Assembly: GCF_001280845.1 (NCBI RefSeq)
Contig: NZ_LGHP01000001.1
Location: 4,137,093 to 4,201,092, forward strand
DNA length: 64,000 bases
Direction of reading: 5' to 3'
Source of the DNA: Bacillus sp. FJAT-28004
Lineage (GTDB): Bacteria; Bacillota; Bacilli; Paenibacillales; Paenibacillaceae
Part shown: positions 42,071-49,936 of the stretch, one piece after another
Layout of the letters: each line of letters begins with the position of its first letter
How positions within the stretch are numbered: position 1 is the first letter of the stretch
Notes under the pieces: model-generated
Told to the model about the DNA's origin: nothing
Database searches by the model: none
What the model saw: only the letters and a program-made list of their open reading frames with translations
Translations under genes and position numbers: made by a program

Positions 42071-42250
42071 TTGACTTATATGGACATGTTAGGACGTCGG
42101 AGCATCATTTTGAAGCGGAATATCGGTAATTTAATTATTAAAGACAACAAGCAAGGGCTCAGCATGCAGGAAAATCTTTTTTATCAAAGCATGCTCAAGG
42201 AATGGCATCAAAATGAGAATGAATTGAATTCAGCTAGACAACATTCCTAA
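42071..42250 (+). CDS. Small basic protein of 59 residues, function unknown
   Basis: TTG start at 42071, GGAGGGTGA about ten bases before it, stop TAA at 42248. The product begins MTYMDMLGRRSIILKRN and has an amphipathic helix-rich middle (QENLFYQSMLKEWHQNENE). No signal peptide, membrane segment or known motif. It has its own putative -10 upstream and a hairpin terminator downstream, which supports a real transcript. I do not recognise the family; small Paenibacillus proteins of this sort are common and undescribed. Confidence 0.5.
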   Translation: MTYMDMLGRRSIILKRNIGNLIIKDNKQGLSMQENLFYQSMLKEWHQNENELNSARQHS

Positions 42251-42283
42251 ATGTAAGGTTTTTAACTAAACCAAATAACTTGC

Positions 42284-42336
42284 AAAAAAAGCCGGATGTC
42301 GTTCTGACATTCGGTTTGCTGTTTGTTATTTTTTAA
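42284..42336. terminator. Terminator after the small ORF
   Basis: AAGCCGGATGTC (42289-42300) pairs with GACATTCGGTTT (42306-42317) over twelve positions with two G-U. A seven-base A run precedes it (a U tract on the minus strand); on the plus strand T-rich sequence follows after a short gap. Confidence 0.6.
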
Positions 42337-42386
42337 TATAGGAATACATGATGTTCTCATTAGAATGTTAGATGAATGAATGCTTA

Positions 42387-42395
42387 TGGTATACT
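42387..42395 (+). promoter_or_regulatory. Extended -10 promoter for the second deacetylase
   Basis: TGGTATACT, hexamer at 42390-42395, 50 bases before ATG 42445. A candidate -35 TTAGAT lies 16 bases upstream. Confidence 0.5.
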
Positions 42396-42444
42396 ACATA
42401 GATGATAAAGGTTGGCAGCAATAAATAAACGGAGGTTTCTTGCT

Positions 42445-43125
42445 ATGTTAGCGGCTGAAAAAGCGGTGTACCTCACGATTGATGACGGTCCTGCCGAAGA
42501 TTTTGTACAAAAGGTCAATTTTTTGAACGCAAAAGGAATTTTGGCGATTTGGTTTTGTATGGGTGAAGCACTGGAAAGGTTCTCCAAGGAAGCGATAGAC
42601 GCCATTAAGGCTGGCCATATCATCGGAAATCGCAGCTATGATCATGCTGATTTCTCAGCTATCAGCTTGCATGACGCAAGAGAGCAGATCGAGAGAACCG
42701 ACCGTATAATAGATGAGCTGTATACAAAAGCAGAAACGATCAGGCCTTCAAAGCTGTTTCGTTTTCCATTTATGCAGCATTTGCAAGACAAGGCGTTCGA
42801 CGACCATTTCGAAGGCATTCAGCGGGTGTTGGATCAGCTGGGCTACCATCAACCGTCTTTCGAGAATATGCAATATAGCGAGCGTATCTCAGGCAGCCTA
42901 AAGAGCGGACTTCATGTGGAATGTACATGGGATACTTTCGATTTGGAGCGGGCAGACGTTGTGAACGAACGGGATGATTTACAAGCTTCTAACGGAAATG
43001 AGATTATTATGATTCACGACTGGATCTCGGTTGCTCCTTTTAAAGCTTTAATGGATAAGCTGATTGCAAAAAATGTTGTTTTCCAGCTCCCGAAGGAAAT
43101 GAGTCTTCAAAACGCAGCGATGTAG
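42445..43125 (+). CDS. Polysaccharide deacetylase family protein with altered metal site
   Basis: A 226-residue NodB-fold protein without signal peptide. Motif 1 is present (YLTIDDGPAE). The usual metal motif H-(S/T)-x-x-H reads R-S-Y-D-H in IGNRSYDHADF, so the first histidine is replaced by arginine. Motif 3 RFPF, the WDTFD motif and the final IIMIHDW histidine are kept. One lost metal ligand could lower or alter activity. GGAGG at 42431-42435 sets ATG 42445. It may still deacetylate a small amino-sugar or act as a non-hydrolytic homologue; substrate unknown. Confidence 0.75.
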   Translation: MLAAEKAVYLTIDDGPAEDFVQKVNFLNAKGILAIWFCMGEALERFSKEAIDAIKAGHIIGNRSYDHADFSAISLHDAREQIERTDRIIDELYTKAETIRPSKLFRFPFMQHLQDKAFDDHFEGIQRVLDQLGYHQPSFENMQYSERISGSLKSGLHVECTWDTFDLERADVVNERDDLQASNGNEIIMIHDWISVAPFKALMDKLIAKNVVFQLPKEMSLQNAAM

Positions 43126-43146
43126 TTTGCAAATAGGATTTCAGAT

Positions 43147-43203
43147 AAGGAGTGCAGCACGCCTCTATGTTTCATAGCAGCGGCGAACTGTACTCCTTTT
43201 TTT
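43147..43203 (+). terminator. Intrinsic terminator after the second deacetylase
   Basis: AAGGAGTGCAG (43147-43157) pairs with CTGTACTCCTT (43188-43198) with one G-U. The loop holds a nested CTATG-TTT-CATAG hairpin, and T residues follow. Confidence 0.85.
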
Positions 43204-43243
43204 GCTGCGAGCATATATAGTTGAATTAAAGCAAGGCGAAAGC

Positions 43244-43300
43244 GGATGAACGAAACAAAGTAAGCGCTTCATACGTTTAAGTAAAAAAGAACGTTCATCC
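43244..43300 (+). repeat. Spaced inverted repeat before the four-TM gene
   Basis: GGATGAACG (43244-43252) and CGTTCATCC (43292-43300) are perfect nine-base arms 39 bases apart. The spacer holds AGTAAGCGCTTCAT, a partial match to a cre site. The right arm ends 20 bases before the ATG, so pairing could mask the ribosome site of the next gene. Confidence 0.4.
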
Positions 43301-43319
43301 ATGAGAGGGGTAATGGTTT

Positions 43320-43709
43320 ATGCACTGGATTCCCGCTAGCAGAAGCGGCAGGTGGTGGCTAGTAGCTGGAGCATCATCCTTGCTCGTTAGTTTATTGTTG
43401 TGGTTCATTCGTTTTCTCATATTAGGCCAACCATTCACAGGCATGCACGCTTTTCGATTCATGGTGCTTGCAGCTATTTTATCTTTTTTATTTAGCTTTA
43501 CCGGCTGGCTTGGAGCGAGAAAGCTCTGGCTGTTCTCCAACCTCGGGATGATGATTGGTCTTATACTCATGGCTATGTATTCCAAGGGTTTGACTGGATG
43601 GGAGGACCTGGTTAGTTTCCTCGTTTTCTTAGAAGCGGTAGCAGGAGGTTTTATAGCAGGCCTGATTGTTGAGGGTGTTTACTTTATTAGAAGGATGATT
43701 AAGAAATAA
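43320..43709 (+). CDS. Small four-TM membrane protein, function unknown
   Basis: A 129-residue protein with four hydrophobic segments (about 12-35, 44-64, 67-85 and 98-121) and a basic end (RRMIKK). It begins MHWIPASRSGRWWLVAGA. GAGAGGGG precedes ATG 43320. I do not recognise a family; the four-helix layout and small size resemble uncharacterised YrzE/TIGR04086-like Bacillales membrane proteins. No neighbour suggests its role. Confidence 0.55.
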   Translation: MHWIPASRSGRWWLVAGASSLLVSLLLWFIRFLILGQPFTGMHAFRFMVLAAILSFLFSFTGWLGARKLWLFSNLGMMIGLILMAMYSKGLTGWEDLVSFLVFLEAVAGGFIAGLIVEGVYFIRRMIKK

Positions 43710-43831
43710 GAGCCTGCCGCAAAAATGATGTAAATAAGATGAAACTGGATGTTGCTTTTTTCCGTCATACAGAGTGAAATGGAATAATGAGGTAAAATTA
43801 TTCTAAATTGTTTTGTGACGGAGCTGATCTT

Positions 43832-44896
43832 ATGTGCCAGGAGGCAATGATAAATTTTGAAATACAGGAAAAAATGAAGCAGAATGGTGTTCCAGGATTA
43901 GGAATTGCCGTTCTTCAACATGGACAAATGGCGTGGCAAGGAAGCTATGGAGTAGTAGAGGCAGGAACACAGCTTACGGTGACAGAGGAAAGTTTGTTCC
44001 CTGCCTGCTCAATAAGCAAAATGGTTACGGCTATTGGTGTGCTTTGTTTGGTGCAAGAGGGTGTGCTTAGCTTGGAGGAGGATGTCAATCGTTACTTGGT
44101 CTCGTGGAATGTTCCAGAAAACCAGTTCACGAAGCAAAAGAAAGTGACGCTGCGCAATTTACTGGCACATCAAGCGGGGTTTGTAGATTTAAGGGGAAGC
44201 TTTGATACTTATCAAGAGCAAGACCCTTTTCCTTCTCCAAAAGAGCTGCTGATGGGAACAACCAAATATCATTCAGAGCTCGCTCAGGTTACATACCTGC
44301 CAGAGAGTCGATTCTCCTATTCAGATGCTGGTTATACGGTTGTAGAGCAAATACTTGAGGATGTGTCAGGAGAGTCTTTTGCTGCTGCTCTGGAGCGGCT
44401 TGTTATGAAGCCACTCGGCTTAAAACGAACTCTTTTCTGGGATGGCATAACAAATGAACCGGCAGGCGCAATCATGGGACATGACAAATGGGGGCATGTG
44501 GTTGAAGGGAAGAGAGCGCACTACCCCAATTTATCCGGCGCTGGCTTATGGACGACGCCCAAAGAATTGTCAGTACTTTCAAGCGAGGTCATGAAAGCAT
44601 GGAATGGCGATCCTAATGGTATTTTGCGACCAGCCATGGCGAAGATGATGCTTACAGGCTATGCAAGCGATAAAGGAGTAGGCTTAGGCGTCTTTCTTCC
44701 GCATGCTGGTGAACAGCTGGGCTTCGTGTCTCAAGGCTGGGGAGTGGGATCTCAAAGTAAGCTGGTTGGCTATCCGCGCCAGGAAAGCTGCATTGCAGTG
44801 ATGATGAATGCAGAGCCTGGTAAACCTCAAAATGAATCGTTGATCGGTGAAGTGATTCGGGAAATGTGCAAGCATTACGAATTACCGATGTTGTAG
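43832..44896 (+). CDS. Serine hydrolase, beta-lactamase/class C penicillin-binding-protein-like family
   Basis: A 354-residue enzyme of the class C beta-lactamase fold. The nucleophile motif S-x-x-K is CSISKMV; the second motif Y-x-N appears as YSDAGY with Asp in place of Asn. The third motif, usually H-x-G, is not conserved (GWGVGSQSK). Regions VTLRNLLAHQAGF and TPKELSVLSSEVM are typical of the family. There is no signal peptide, so it is probably a cytoplasmic esterase or peptidase rather than a true beta-lactamase. CGGAG before ATG 43832 sets the start; the frame opens at 43808. Confidence 0.85.
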   Translation: MCQEAMINFEIQEKMKQNGVPGLGIAVLQHGQMAWQGSYGVVEAGTQLTVTEESLFPACSISKMVTAIGVLCLVQEGVLSLEEDVNRYLVSWNVPENQFTKQKKVTLRNLLAHQAGFVDLRGSFDTYQEQDPFPSPKELLMGTTKYHSELAQVTYLPESRFSYSDAGYTVVEQILEDVSGESFAAALERLVMKPLGLKRTLFWDGITNEPAGAIMGHDKWGHVVEGKRAHYPNLSGAGLWTTPKELSVLSSEVMKAWNGDPNGILRPAMAKMMLTGYASDKGVGLGVFLPHAGEQLGFVSQGWGVGSQSKLVGYPRQESCIAVMMNAEPGKPQNESLIGEVIREMCKHYELPML

Positions 44897-44938
44897 GTTT
44901 TGGCTGATCATTCTAATGGGATGAGTTGAGGGGTGAAT

Positions 44939-45667
44939 ATGGAGGGCATTTCAAGTCATATCATACATGTTTTTTTACATTTTGTTGTAGGCGCCAGCCT
45001 AGCTTATTTATTTTGTGGTAAAGTGGCTGCATCAAACGTGAATCGCAGGATACTCTTACTATTCGGCGGTGCAGCCGCTGTTTCACCAGACATTTCGAAG
45101 CTTTACGGGGATCTGCTTGGTCACTCTATTTGGCTCGTACCTGTGATTGGTTTGTTTTTTGCAGCTTGTTACTATGGGTTTCAAAAGAAAATATCGTTTA
45201 AGAAAGCTTGGCTGATACTCTCTATATGCGTGCTTAGCCATTTATTTGTAGATTTCATCGGTAATGGTGTAGCTCCCTTTTATCCCTTCATTAAAACGGA
45301 ATCTGACTTTTTTATTGTGAATAGAAACGATGCCGTTCTTTTATTTACGCTTACCACTGCTCTCATTATCGGGGCGTCTACTCAGAGAAGAAGACTTATT
45401 TTTTTATCAGGATTAATCCTTGTTGCTGTATATCTTGGAGGATTGTCGTTCTCGAAATTACAATTGCAGCACGCATTAGAAAAAAAATATAAGAACGAAA
45501 ACATCTATGTAATGCTCACTTTTCCGAGAGATGGCTTTAAATGGACATTCATAGTAAGGACGGATGAAACATATGTCGACGGCTATTCGCCAATTGCAGG
45601 CTTGGACATACATATTGAACAAGAAATGAACAAATCAGGAGAGTGGGTCTATATTGATAAACAATAA
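44939..45667 (+). CDS. Membrane-bound metal-dependent hydrolase-like protein (YdjM/DUF457 type)
   Basis: A 242-residue protein with five or six hydrophobic segments. The conserved acidic and histidine motifs of the YdjM family are recognisable: AVSPDISKLYGDLLGHSI and LSHLFVDFIGNG. The C-terminal 70 residues are hydrophilic. GAGGGG at 44928-44933 favours ATG 44939; GTG 44933 is too close. The family's biochemical role is not established despite the hydrolase name. It overlaps the following nucleotidyltransferase-like gene by 14 bases. Confidence 0.65.
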   Translation: MEGISSHIIHVFLHFVVGASLAYLFCGKVAASNVNRRILLLFGGAAAVSPDISKLYGDLLGHSIWLVPVIGLFFAACYYGFQKKISFKKAWLILSICVLSHLFVDFIGNGVAPFYPFIKTESDFFIVNRNDAVLLFTLTTALIIGASTQRRRLIFLSGLILVAVYLGGLSFSKLQLQHALEKKYKNENIYVMLTFPRDGFKWTFIVRTDETYVDGYSPIAGLDIHIEQEMNKSGEWVYIDKQ

Positions 45668-46211
45668 AGAGGATATTATACAGCTTGTTTATGCGGATGA
45701 GTGGATGATGAACATCTTAAGAGAGGTTAATACACTCCAGCTTCCAGATTGGTGGGTATGTGCAGGCTTTGTGCGCAGCAAAATTTGGGATACCCTTCAC
45801 GGATTTACGGAACGAACGCCGCTGGCCGATGTTGATGTCGTATATTTCGATCCTTCCAACATAGACGAGCAGATGGAGAAACAGCTGGAAAATACATTAA
45901 ATCAGATGAACCCTCACGTACCTTGGTCCGTTAAGAACCAAGCCCGAATGCATATGATCAATAACAATCCTCCGTATTCATGCTCCATAGATGCCATTTC
46001 AAAATTTCCAGAGACCGTAACCGCCTTAGGTTTGAAAATAGATCAGCATGACCATCTCGTGTTAACTGCTCCTTGTGGGATAGAGGATGTTCTAGAAATG
46101 AATGTCAGACCAACGCCTTTTTTCTTAGAATACGAGGATCGAATCGCCATTTATGAGAGACGGCTTGAGCAAAAAAGATTTCAAGAGCGCTGGCCTAAAG
46201 TACGACAATGA
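45654..46211 (+). CDS. Nucleotidyltransferase-like protein (DUF925, NTP_transf_6 family)
   Basis: A 185-residue protein. The nucleotidyltransferase-like signature is WVCAGFVRSKIWDTLHGF followed by the acidic motif LADVDVVYFD, matching the G-S...D-x-D layout of NTP_transf_6. The middle segment MNNNPPYSCSIDAISKFPET and ending RRLEQKRFQERWPKV are also typical. The start is a TTG inside the upstream gene, so translation is probably coupled. The cellular substrate of this family is not known. Confidence 0.75.
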   Translation: MINNKEDIIQLVYADEWMMNILREVNTLQLPDWWVCAGFVRSKIWDTLHGFTERTPLADVDVVYFDPSNIDEQMEKQLENTLNQMNPHVPWSVKNQARMHMINNNPPYSCSIDAISKFPETVTALGLKIDQHDHLVLTAPCGIEDVLEMNVRPTPFFLEYEDRIAIYERRLEQKRFQERWPKVRQ

Positions 46212-46369
46212 AAAATGAAGTAAGCTATGTCGGACATAGTGAAGGGTTCTTGTTCGTTTATCCTATGACATGGGTGGGTAAGCATACAATAGGAGTGCCT
46301 CGAAAAAGGGGATTGAAAGCGGGCAATAGTGGAAAGGTAATGGTAAATAAAATGTTGCGGGGGGAGAAA

Positions 46370-47356
46370 ATGGAGTCTAAACCAGAACGTCAGAGTTTGA
46401 TACAACTGATAAAGAAAGGGAATAAATCTTCCGCTGTGGCGATGATCGGCAATGCATTTATCGCTGCAATTAAAGGGTTCGCAGCAGCATTCAGCGGCAG
46501 CGGCACCATGTTTGCTTCCGCGATGCATTCATTGGCAGACGCCATAAACCAAGGATTTGTGTTTGCCGGAAGTATTCTTGCCGAGAAAAAACCGACACCA
46601 AGGTTTCCAACCGGTTTTGGACGTGTCATCAATATATTCTGTATGGTTGCCGTCATTGTCGTTACCATTATGGCTTATGAAACGATTCGTGAAGGCTGGC
46701 ATCTCATTTTGCATCCTGTTGCAAGTGAAGGCATTTGGTTAAACATCGGGGTACTGATAGTTAACCTTGTCATAGACGGGATAATCTTAGTGAAAGCAAT
46801 GAAGGAAATTTTACACGAAGCGGGAGCAGAAGGGAAAGGGCTCGGAATTTTCTCAGCTGCTTTCAAAAATGTAGGTCGTTCTGCGCCTGCTACACGATTA
46901 GTTTTTTATGAGGATCTTGTCGCCGTTTCGGGAGCTGCACTTGCGATGATCGCGGTCATTGTTGCTTCATTAACCTCGTTTAAGACAGTCGATGGTATAG
47001 CAACCTTGCTGATTGGATTTTTAATGGTCGGTGTTGCTTATCGTGTCGGCTATGACAATATGATCGGACTTATTGGCGTTGCTGCTCCAAAGGAAGTAGC
47101 AGACAAAGTGTCTCGTATTATTTTTTCCGAACAGTCCGTTACAGATATTTATCAAATGCGTATTCTTCAAGAAGGACGCTATTACCACGTTGAGGCATAT
47201 TTGGAGCTGCAGCCCGGATTAACGCTTGCGGTAGCCGATGATATTAAATTTCTCGTTCGCGCCAAGCTTCTCGAGGACAAAGACATTGCAGATGTAACAT
47301 TAGGTATTCTTGAAGATGACGGCAAAAAAAGCTGGAATCCTGTTGAATCCAAATAG
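46370..47356 (+). CDS. Cation diffusion facilitator (CDF) transporter
   Basis: A 328-residue transporter. Five or six membrane helices occupy residues 20-240, and a C-terminal cytoplasmic ferredoxin-like domain follows (VTDIYQMRILQEGRYYHVEAYLEL). TM2 has HSLADAIN (H-x-x-x-D). The TM5 site reads YEDLVAVSGAAL, with Glu-Asp instead of the H/D-x-x-x-D of zinc exporters, as in ZNT9-like members, so the transported ion may not be zinc. GCGGGGGGAG sets ATG 46370; 54 codons of open frame upstream are not supported. Confidence 0.85.
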   Translation: MESKPERQSLIQLIKKGNKSSAVAMIGNAFIAAIKGFAAAFSGSGTMFASAMHSLADAINQGFVFAGSILAEKKPTPRFPTGFGRVINIFCMVAVIVVTIMAYETIREGWHLILHPVASEGIWLNIGVLIVNLVIDGIILVKAMKEILHEAGAEGKGLGIFSAAFKNVGRSAPATRLVFYEDLVAVSGAALAMIAVIVASLTSFKTVDGIATLLIGFLMVGVAYRVGYDNMIGLIGVAAPKEVADKVSRIIFSEQSVTDIYQMRILQEGRYYHVEAYLELQPGLTLAVADDIKFLVRAKLLEDKDIADVTLGILEDDGKKSWNPVESK

Positions 47357-47363
47357 AAAGATG

Positions 47364-47394
47364 AAGCCGCCAACATGTTTGGCGGTTTTTTTTG
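47364..47394 (+). terminator. Intrinsic terminator after the CDF gene
   Basis: CCGCCAA (47367-47373) and TTGGCGG (47379-47385), extended by outer A-U pairs, with an eight-base T run. Confidence 0.9.
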
Positions 47395-47516
47395 CTTTGT
47401 TGTAGCTGTCTGGGATACCTTAGGGTTCTATGAAAGTTAGAACTGTTTTGAAGCGGAGGGATTGGATACTATTTAGATATAAGAACGATTGGATTTGAAA
47501 TGAGGAGAGGGCTAAC

Positions 47517-48347
47517 ATGCAGAACATGACAGCTGCACTTATCATACGGAAAGCGATAGCAACATTTGTTGTAACTTTAATAGCTTCCATAATAATGGCT
47601 GCCCCCTATGTGCTCAGGACTGGTCCATCTGAGTTCCCGTATAACCTTGGTCATTCACTTGTGGGCTGGTCATTTATTTATGTCATGTATATAGGCACAA
47701 TCATTTTAATTTACGGTAATGCGGTATCGCTCTTGTTAGAATGGGCACGGAAAAAATGGTTTGTGCAGCATAGGTGGTTAGCTTTATTATTGCATGGTGT
47801 TTTTGGCCTAGTTATTTACTTATTAATCCCAAATTGGCCGTTTGCCTTAGCGGGTATGATTATTGCATTAGCCTACGGCGGCTTAGATTGGTGGTTAAGC
47901 GTTAGGGTACCAAATCGAGTAGGGATATTGTTGCTGGTGCTTACTCCCATCATGCTGTATGTGGGGTCATGGGGAACGCTGCAATACATTTCACAACCGA
48001 TGCCTCCATTCACCATTGAAGATGCAGTTGCTACTGCCACGGATGGGAAAGGAACAGATATCGATGACTTTCCTAATGAGATCGGACGATGGCATGGTAT
48101 GATCGATGATTATCAAGTAGAAAGAACAACAAGTGCAGAAGAAATAGCAAAGGATAGATATATCGTTACCTTCACAGAGACCTGGAAAAAAGGCGGGGAA
48201 ACGAATTCTAGGTACATGTCCTATCACGTGATGCGTGGATCAACGACTCATTACAAAAGTGATGGAGAAATACCCCCTTATAAAAATTTGACTCTTAAAG
48301 ATCAATCGATAAATATATCTATTAATTTTCCAGTTATGGTAATATGA
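47517..48347 (+). CDS. Membrane protein with extracytoplasmic C-terminal domain, function unknown
   Basis: A 276-residue protein with five hydrophobic segments in residues 8-160. A hydrophilic domain of about 115 residues follows (ATATDGKGTDIDDFPNEIG to the end) and is probably outside the cell. No catalytic or binding motif recognised. GGAGAGGG precedes the ATG at 47517. Its stop is only 36 bases before the acetamidase-like gene, without a terminator between, so the two may be co-transcribed. Confidence 0.6.
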   Translation: MQNMTAALIIRKAIATFVVTLIASIIMAAPYVLRTGPSEFPYNLGHSLVGWSFIYVMYIGTIILIYGNAVSLLLEWARKKWFVQHRWLALLLHGVFGLVIYLLIPNWPFALAGMIIALAYGGLDWWLSVRVPNRVGILLLVLTPIMLYVGSWGTLQYISQPMPPFTIEDAVATATDGKGTDIDDFPNEIGRWHGMIDDYQVERTTSAEEIAKDRYIVTFTETWKKGGETNSRYMSYHVMRGSTTHYKSDGEIPPYKNLTLKDQSINISINFPVMVI

Positions 48348-48383
48348 ATTTGAATTGTAGTTACAAGACTGGAGGGATATTTC

Positions 48384-49319
48384 ATGACCGTTCACGAGAT
48401 TGAATTGGCACAAGGCTCCCTAATTGGCTCATTTACAACAGATGTGACCCCGCTGCTTACGATTGATTCAGGTGATTCCATTCGTTTTCAAACATTGGAT
48501 GCAGGATGGGGGAGGGGAACGAGCAACCAAGATAGATATAAGCCATTTGCAAGAAGGCAGGATATCGATAGTGGTCATGCTTTAATTGGTCCCCTATTTA
48601 TCAAAGAAGCAAAAAAAGGAATGACCCTTGAGATTAGATTTAATGAAATCATTCCAGGATCATACGGCTTTACTGCAGCAGGCCAATATCCAAATTGGCA
48701 AAATCAAAAGCTCAAGTTAACGGAAGATAAGGAGATTTCCTTAGACTGGAAATTAGATCATGAGTTGATGAAGGGAACCTGTCTCATTAATGGGAAATCG
48801 TTCACTGTCGAATTACATCCTTTTATGGGTGTGATCGGGATGCCTCCTGATGAGACAGGCATTCATGCCACTTTTCCTCCGCGCTACTGCGGTGGAAATA
48901 TAGATTGCAAGGAGCTTGTAGAAGGAAGCACATTATATTTACCTATACCCGTTGACGGAGCTTATTTGTCAATAGGAGATGGCCACGCTCGTCAAGGGGA
49001 TGGAGAAATTAGTTGTCAGGCCATTGAGTCTCCAATGGAATTGGTTGACGTAACGATAACAGTAAAGGAAGATCTTATTTTGTCAAATCCGAGGGCCAAC
49101 ACACCTTCAGGCTGGATTACGTTTGGCTTTCATGAAGACTTGAATGAGGCAACTGTTGAGGCGCTGGATGGGATGCTTGACCTTATGGGTGAATTATATG
49201 GTTTAAATCGAGTGGAAGCGATGGCACTGGGAAGCTCGGTCATTGATTTGAAAATTACGCAAATTGTGAATGGAATAAAAGGCGTTCACGCGTGCTTGCC
49301 GCATGGCGTTTTCAAGTAA
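48384..49319 (+). CDS. Acetamidase/formamidase family protein
   Basis: A 311-residue FmdA_AmdA family enzyme. Characteristic segments are GHALIGPLFIKEAKKGMTLE (N-terminal), HPFMGVIGMPP, the PPRYCGGNIDCKEL loop carrying the family glycine-aspartate motif, and VDGAYLSIGDGHARQGDGE with the conserved metal-site region. Members hydrolyse acetamide or formamide to the acid and ammonia using zinc. GGAGGGATA precedes ATG 48384. No nitrogen-regulation site was recognised. It may release ammonia or act on another small amide. Confidence 0.88.
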   Translation: MTVHEIELAQGSLIGSFTTDVTPLLTIDSGDSIRFQTLDAGWGRGTSNQDRYKPFARRQDIDSGHALIGPLFIKEAKKGMTLEIRFNEIIPGSYGFTAAGQYPNWQNQKLKLTEDKEISLDWKLDHELMKGTCLINGKSFTVELHPFMGVIGMPPDETGIHATFPPRYCGGNIDCKELVEGSTLYLPIPVDGAYLSIGDGHARQGDGEISCQAIESPMELVDVTITVKEDLILSNPRANTPSGWITFGFHEDLNEATVEALDGMLDLMGELYGLNRVEAMALGSSVIDLKITQIVNGIKGVHACLPHGVFK

Positions 49320-49336
49320 TCGATAGAGCTGGGATG

Positions 49337-49379
49337 AAAGCAGTTTGGAACATGAAGTTATGTTTCAGATTGCTTTTTT
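49337..49379 (+). terminator. Intrinsic terminator after the acetamidase-like gene
   Basis: Arms 49337-49353 and 49360-49376 pair over seventeen positions with three G-U pairs, loop GAAGTT, then T residues. Confidence 0.85.
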
Positions 49380-49440
49380 GTTTACAGCGGGATGGCAGCT
49401 GCACAGTTGCTGCTCTAACCGCTCTTTGCTGCATGCCATA

Positions 49441-49477
49441 AGTTAACGTTGACGTTAACTGTCACTAGGGGTATGCT
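49441..49477 (+). promoter_or_regulatory. MerR-type operator and promoter
   Basis: AGTTAACGT-TG-ACGTTAACT (49441-49460) is a perfect nine-plus-nine inverted repeat that contains the -35 TTGACG (49449-49454). A -10 TATGCT follows at 49472-49477 with a 17-base spacer. The repeat over the -35 suggests autoregulation by the adjacent MerR protein. Confidence 0.65.
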
Positions 49478-49506
49478 TATTTTAGAAAACTCGGAGGTGC
49501 TCGACA

Positions 49507-49932
49507 TTGGATTTGCTGAAAATTGAAGAAGTAGCGAAACGTACTGGTTTAACGAAACGCGCCATTCGGTATTATGAGGATTTTGGTTTGATCTCTGCAC
49601 CGGAGCGAACGCAAGGCGGTATTCGGTTATATTCAGAGGAAAATATCGAGAAGATTAATAAAATACTGCTCGTGAAAGAGGTGCTCGGCTTCTCGCTTGC
49701 GGAGCTTCAGCAGTACATGGCGTTTCAAGCGCTCATCGAGCAGCAGAAGAGCGAATATCGTACGAGTGAGGACCGCGAAGCGCGGAAATTGAAGCTTATC
49801 GATATATCGCAGGTGATCCATAAGGAAAAAACGATGATCGACATGAAAATTAAGCGTATGGAGCAATTTAAAGAAGAACTAATGGAAACAGAGAAGCGTG
49901 TATTGAAAGCTATTGATCAATTACAGGAATAG
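49507..49932 (+). CDS. MerR family transcriptional regulator
   Basis: A 141-residue regulator. The N-terminal winged helix begins LLKIEEVAKRTGLTKRAIRYYEDFGL with the usual R-Y-Y-E motif. A long dimerisation coiled coil covers about residues 75-141, and there is no cysteine metal site, so it is a drug- or organic-ligand-sensing type rather than metal-sensing. TTG start at 49507 behind GGAGGTG. It is followed by an EmrB/QacA-type drug exporter, the same arrangement as YfmP-YfmO in B. subtilis, so it probably controls that exporter through the repeat at 49441. Confidence 0.9.
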   Translation: MDLLKIEEVAKRTGLTKRAIRYYEDFGLISAPERTQGGIRLYSEENIEKINKILLVKEVLGFSLAELQQYMAFQALIEQQKSEYRTSEDREARKLKLIDISQVIHKEKTMIDMKIKRMEQFKEELMETEKRVLKAIDQLQE

Positions 49933-49936
49933 GAGC

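Noticed and set aside
43257..43270. CcpA cre site AGTAAGCGCTTCAT
   Set aside because: Right half deviates from the consensus and the gene has no link to carbon metabolism.
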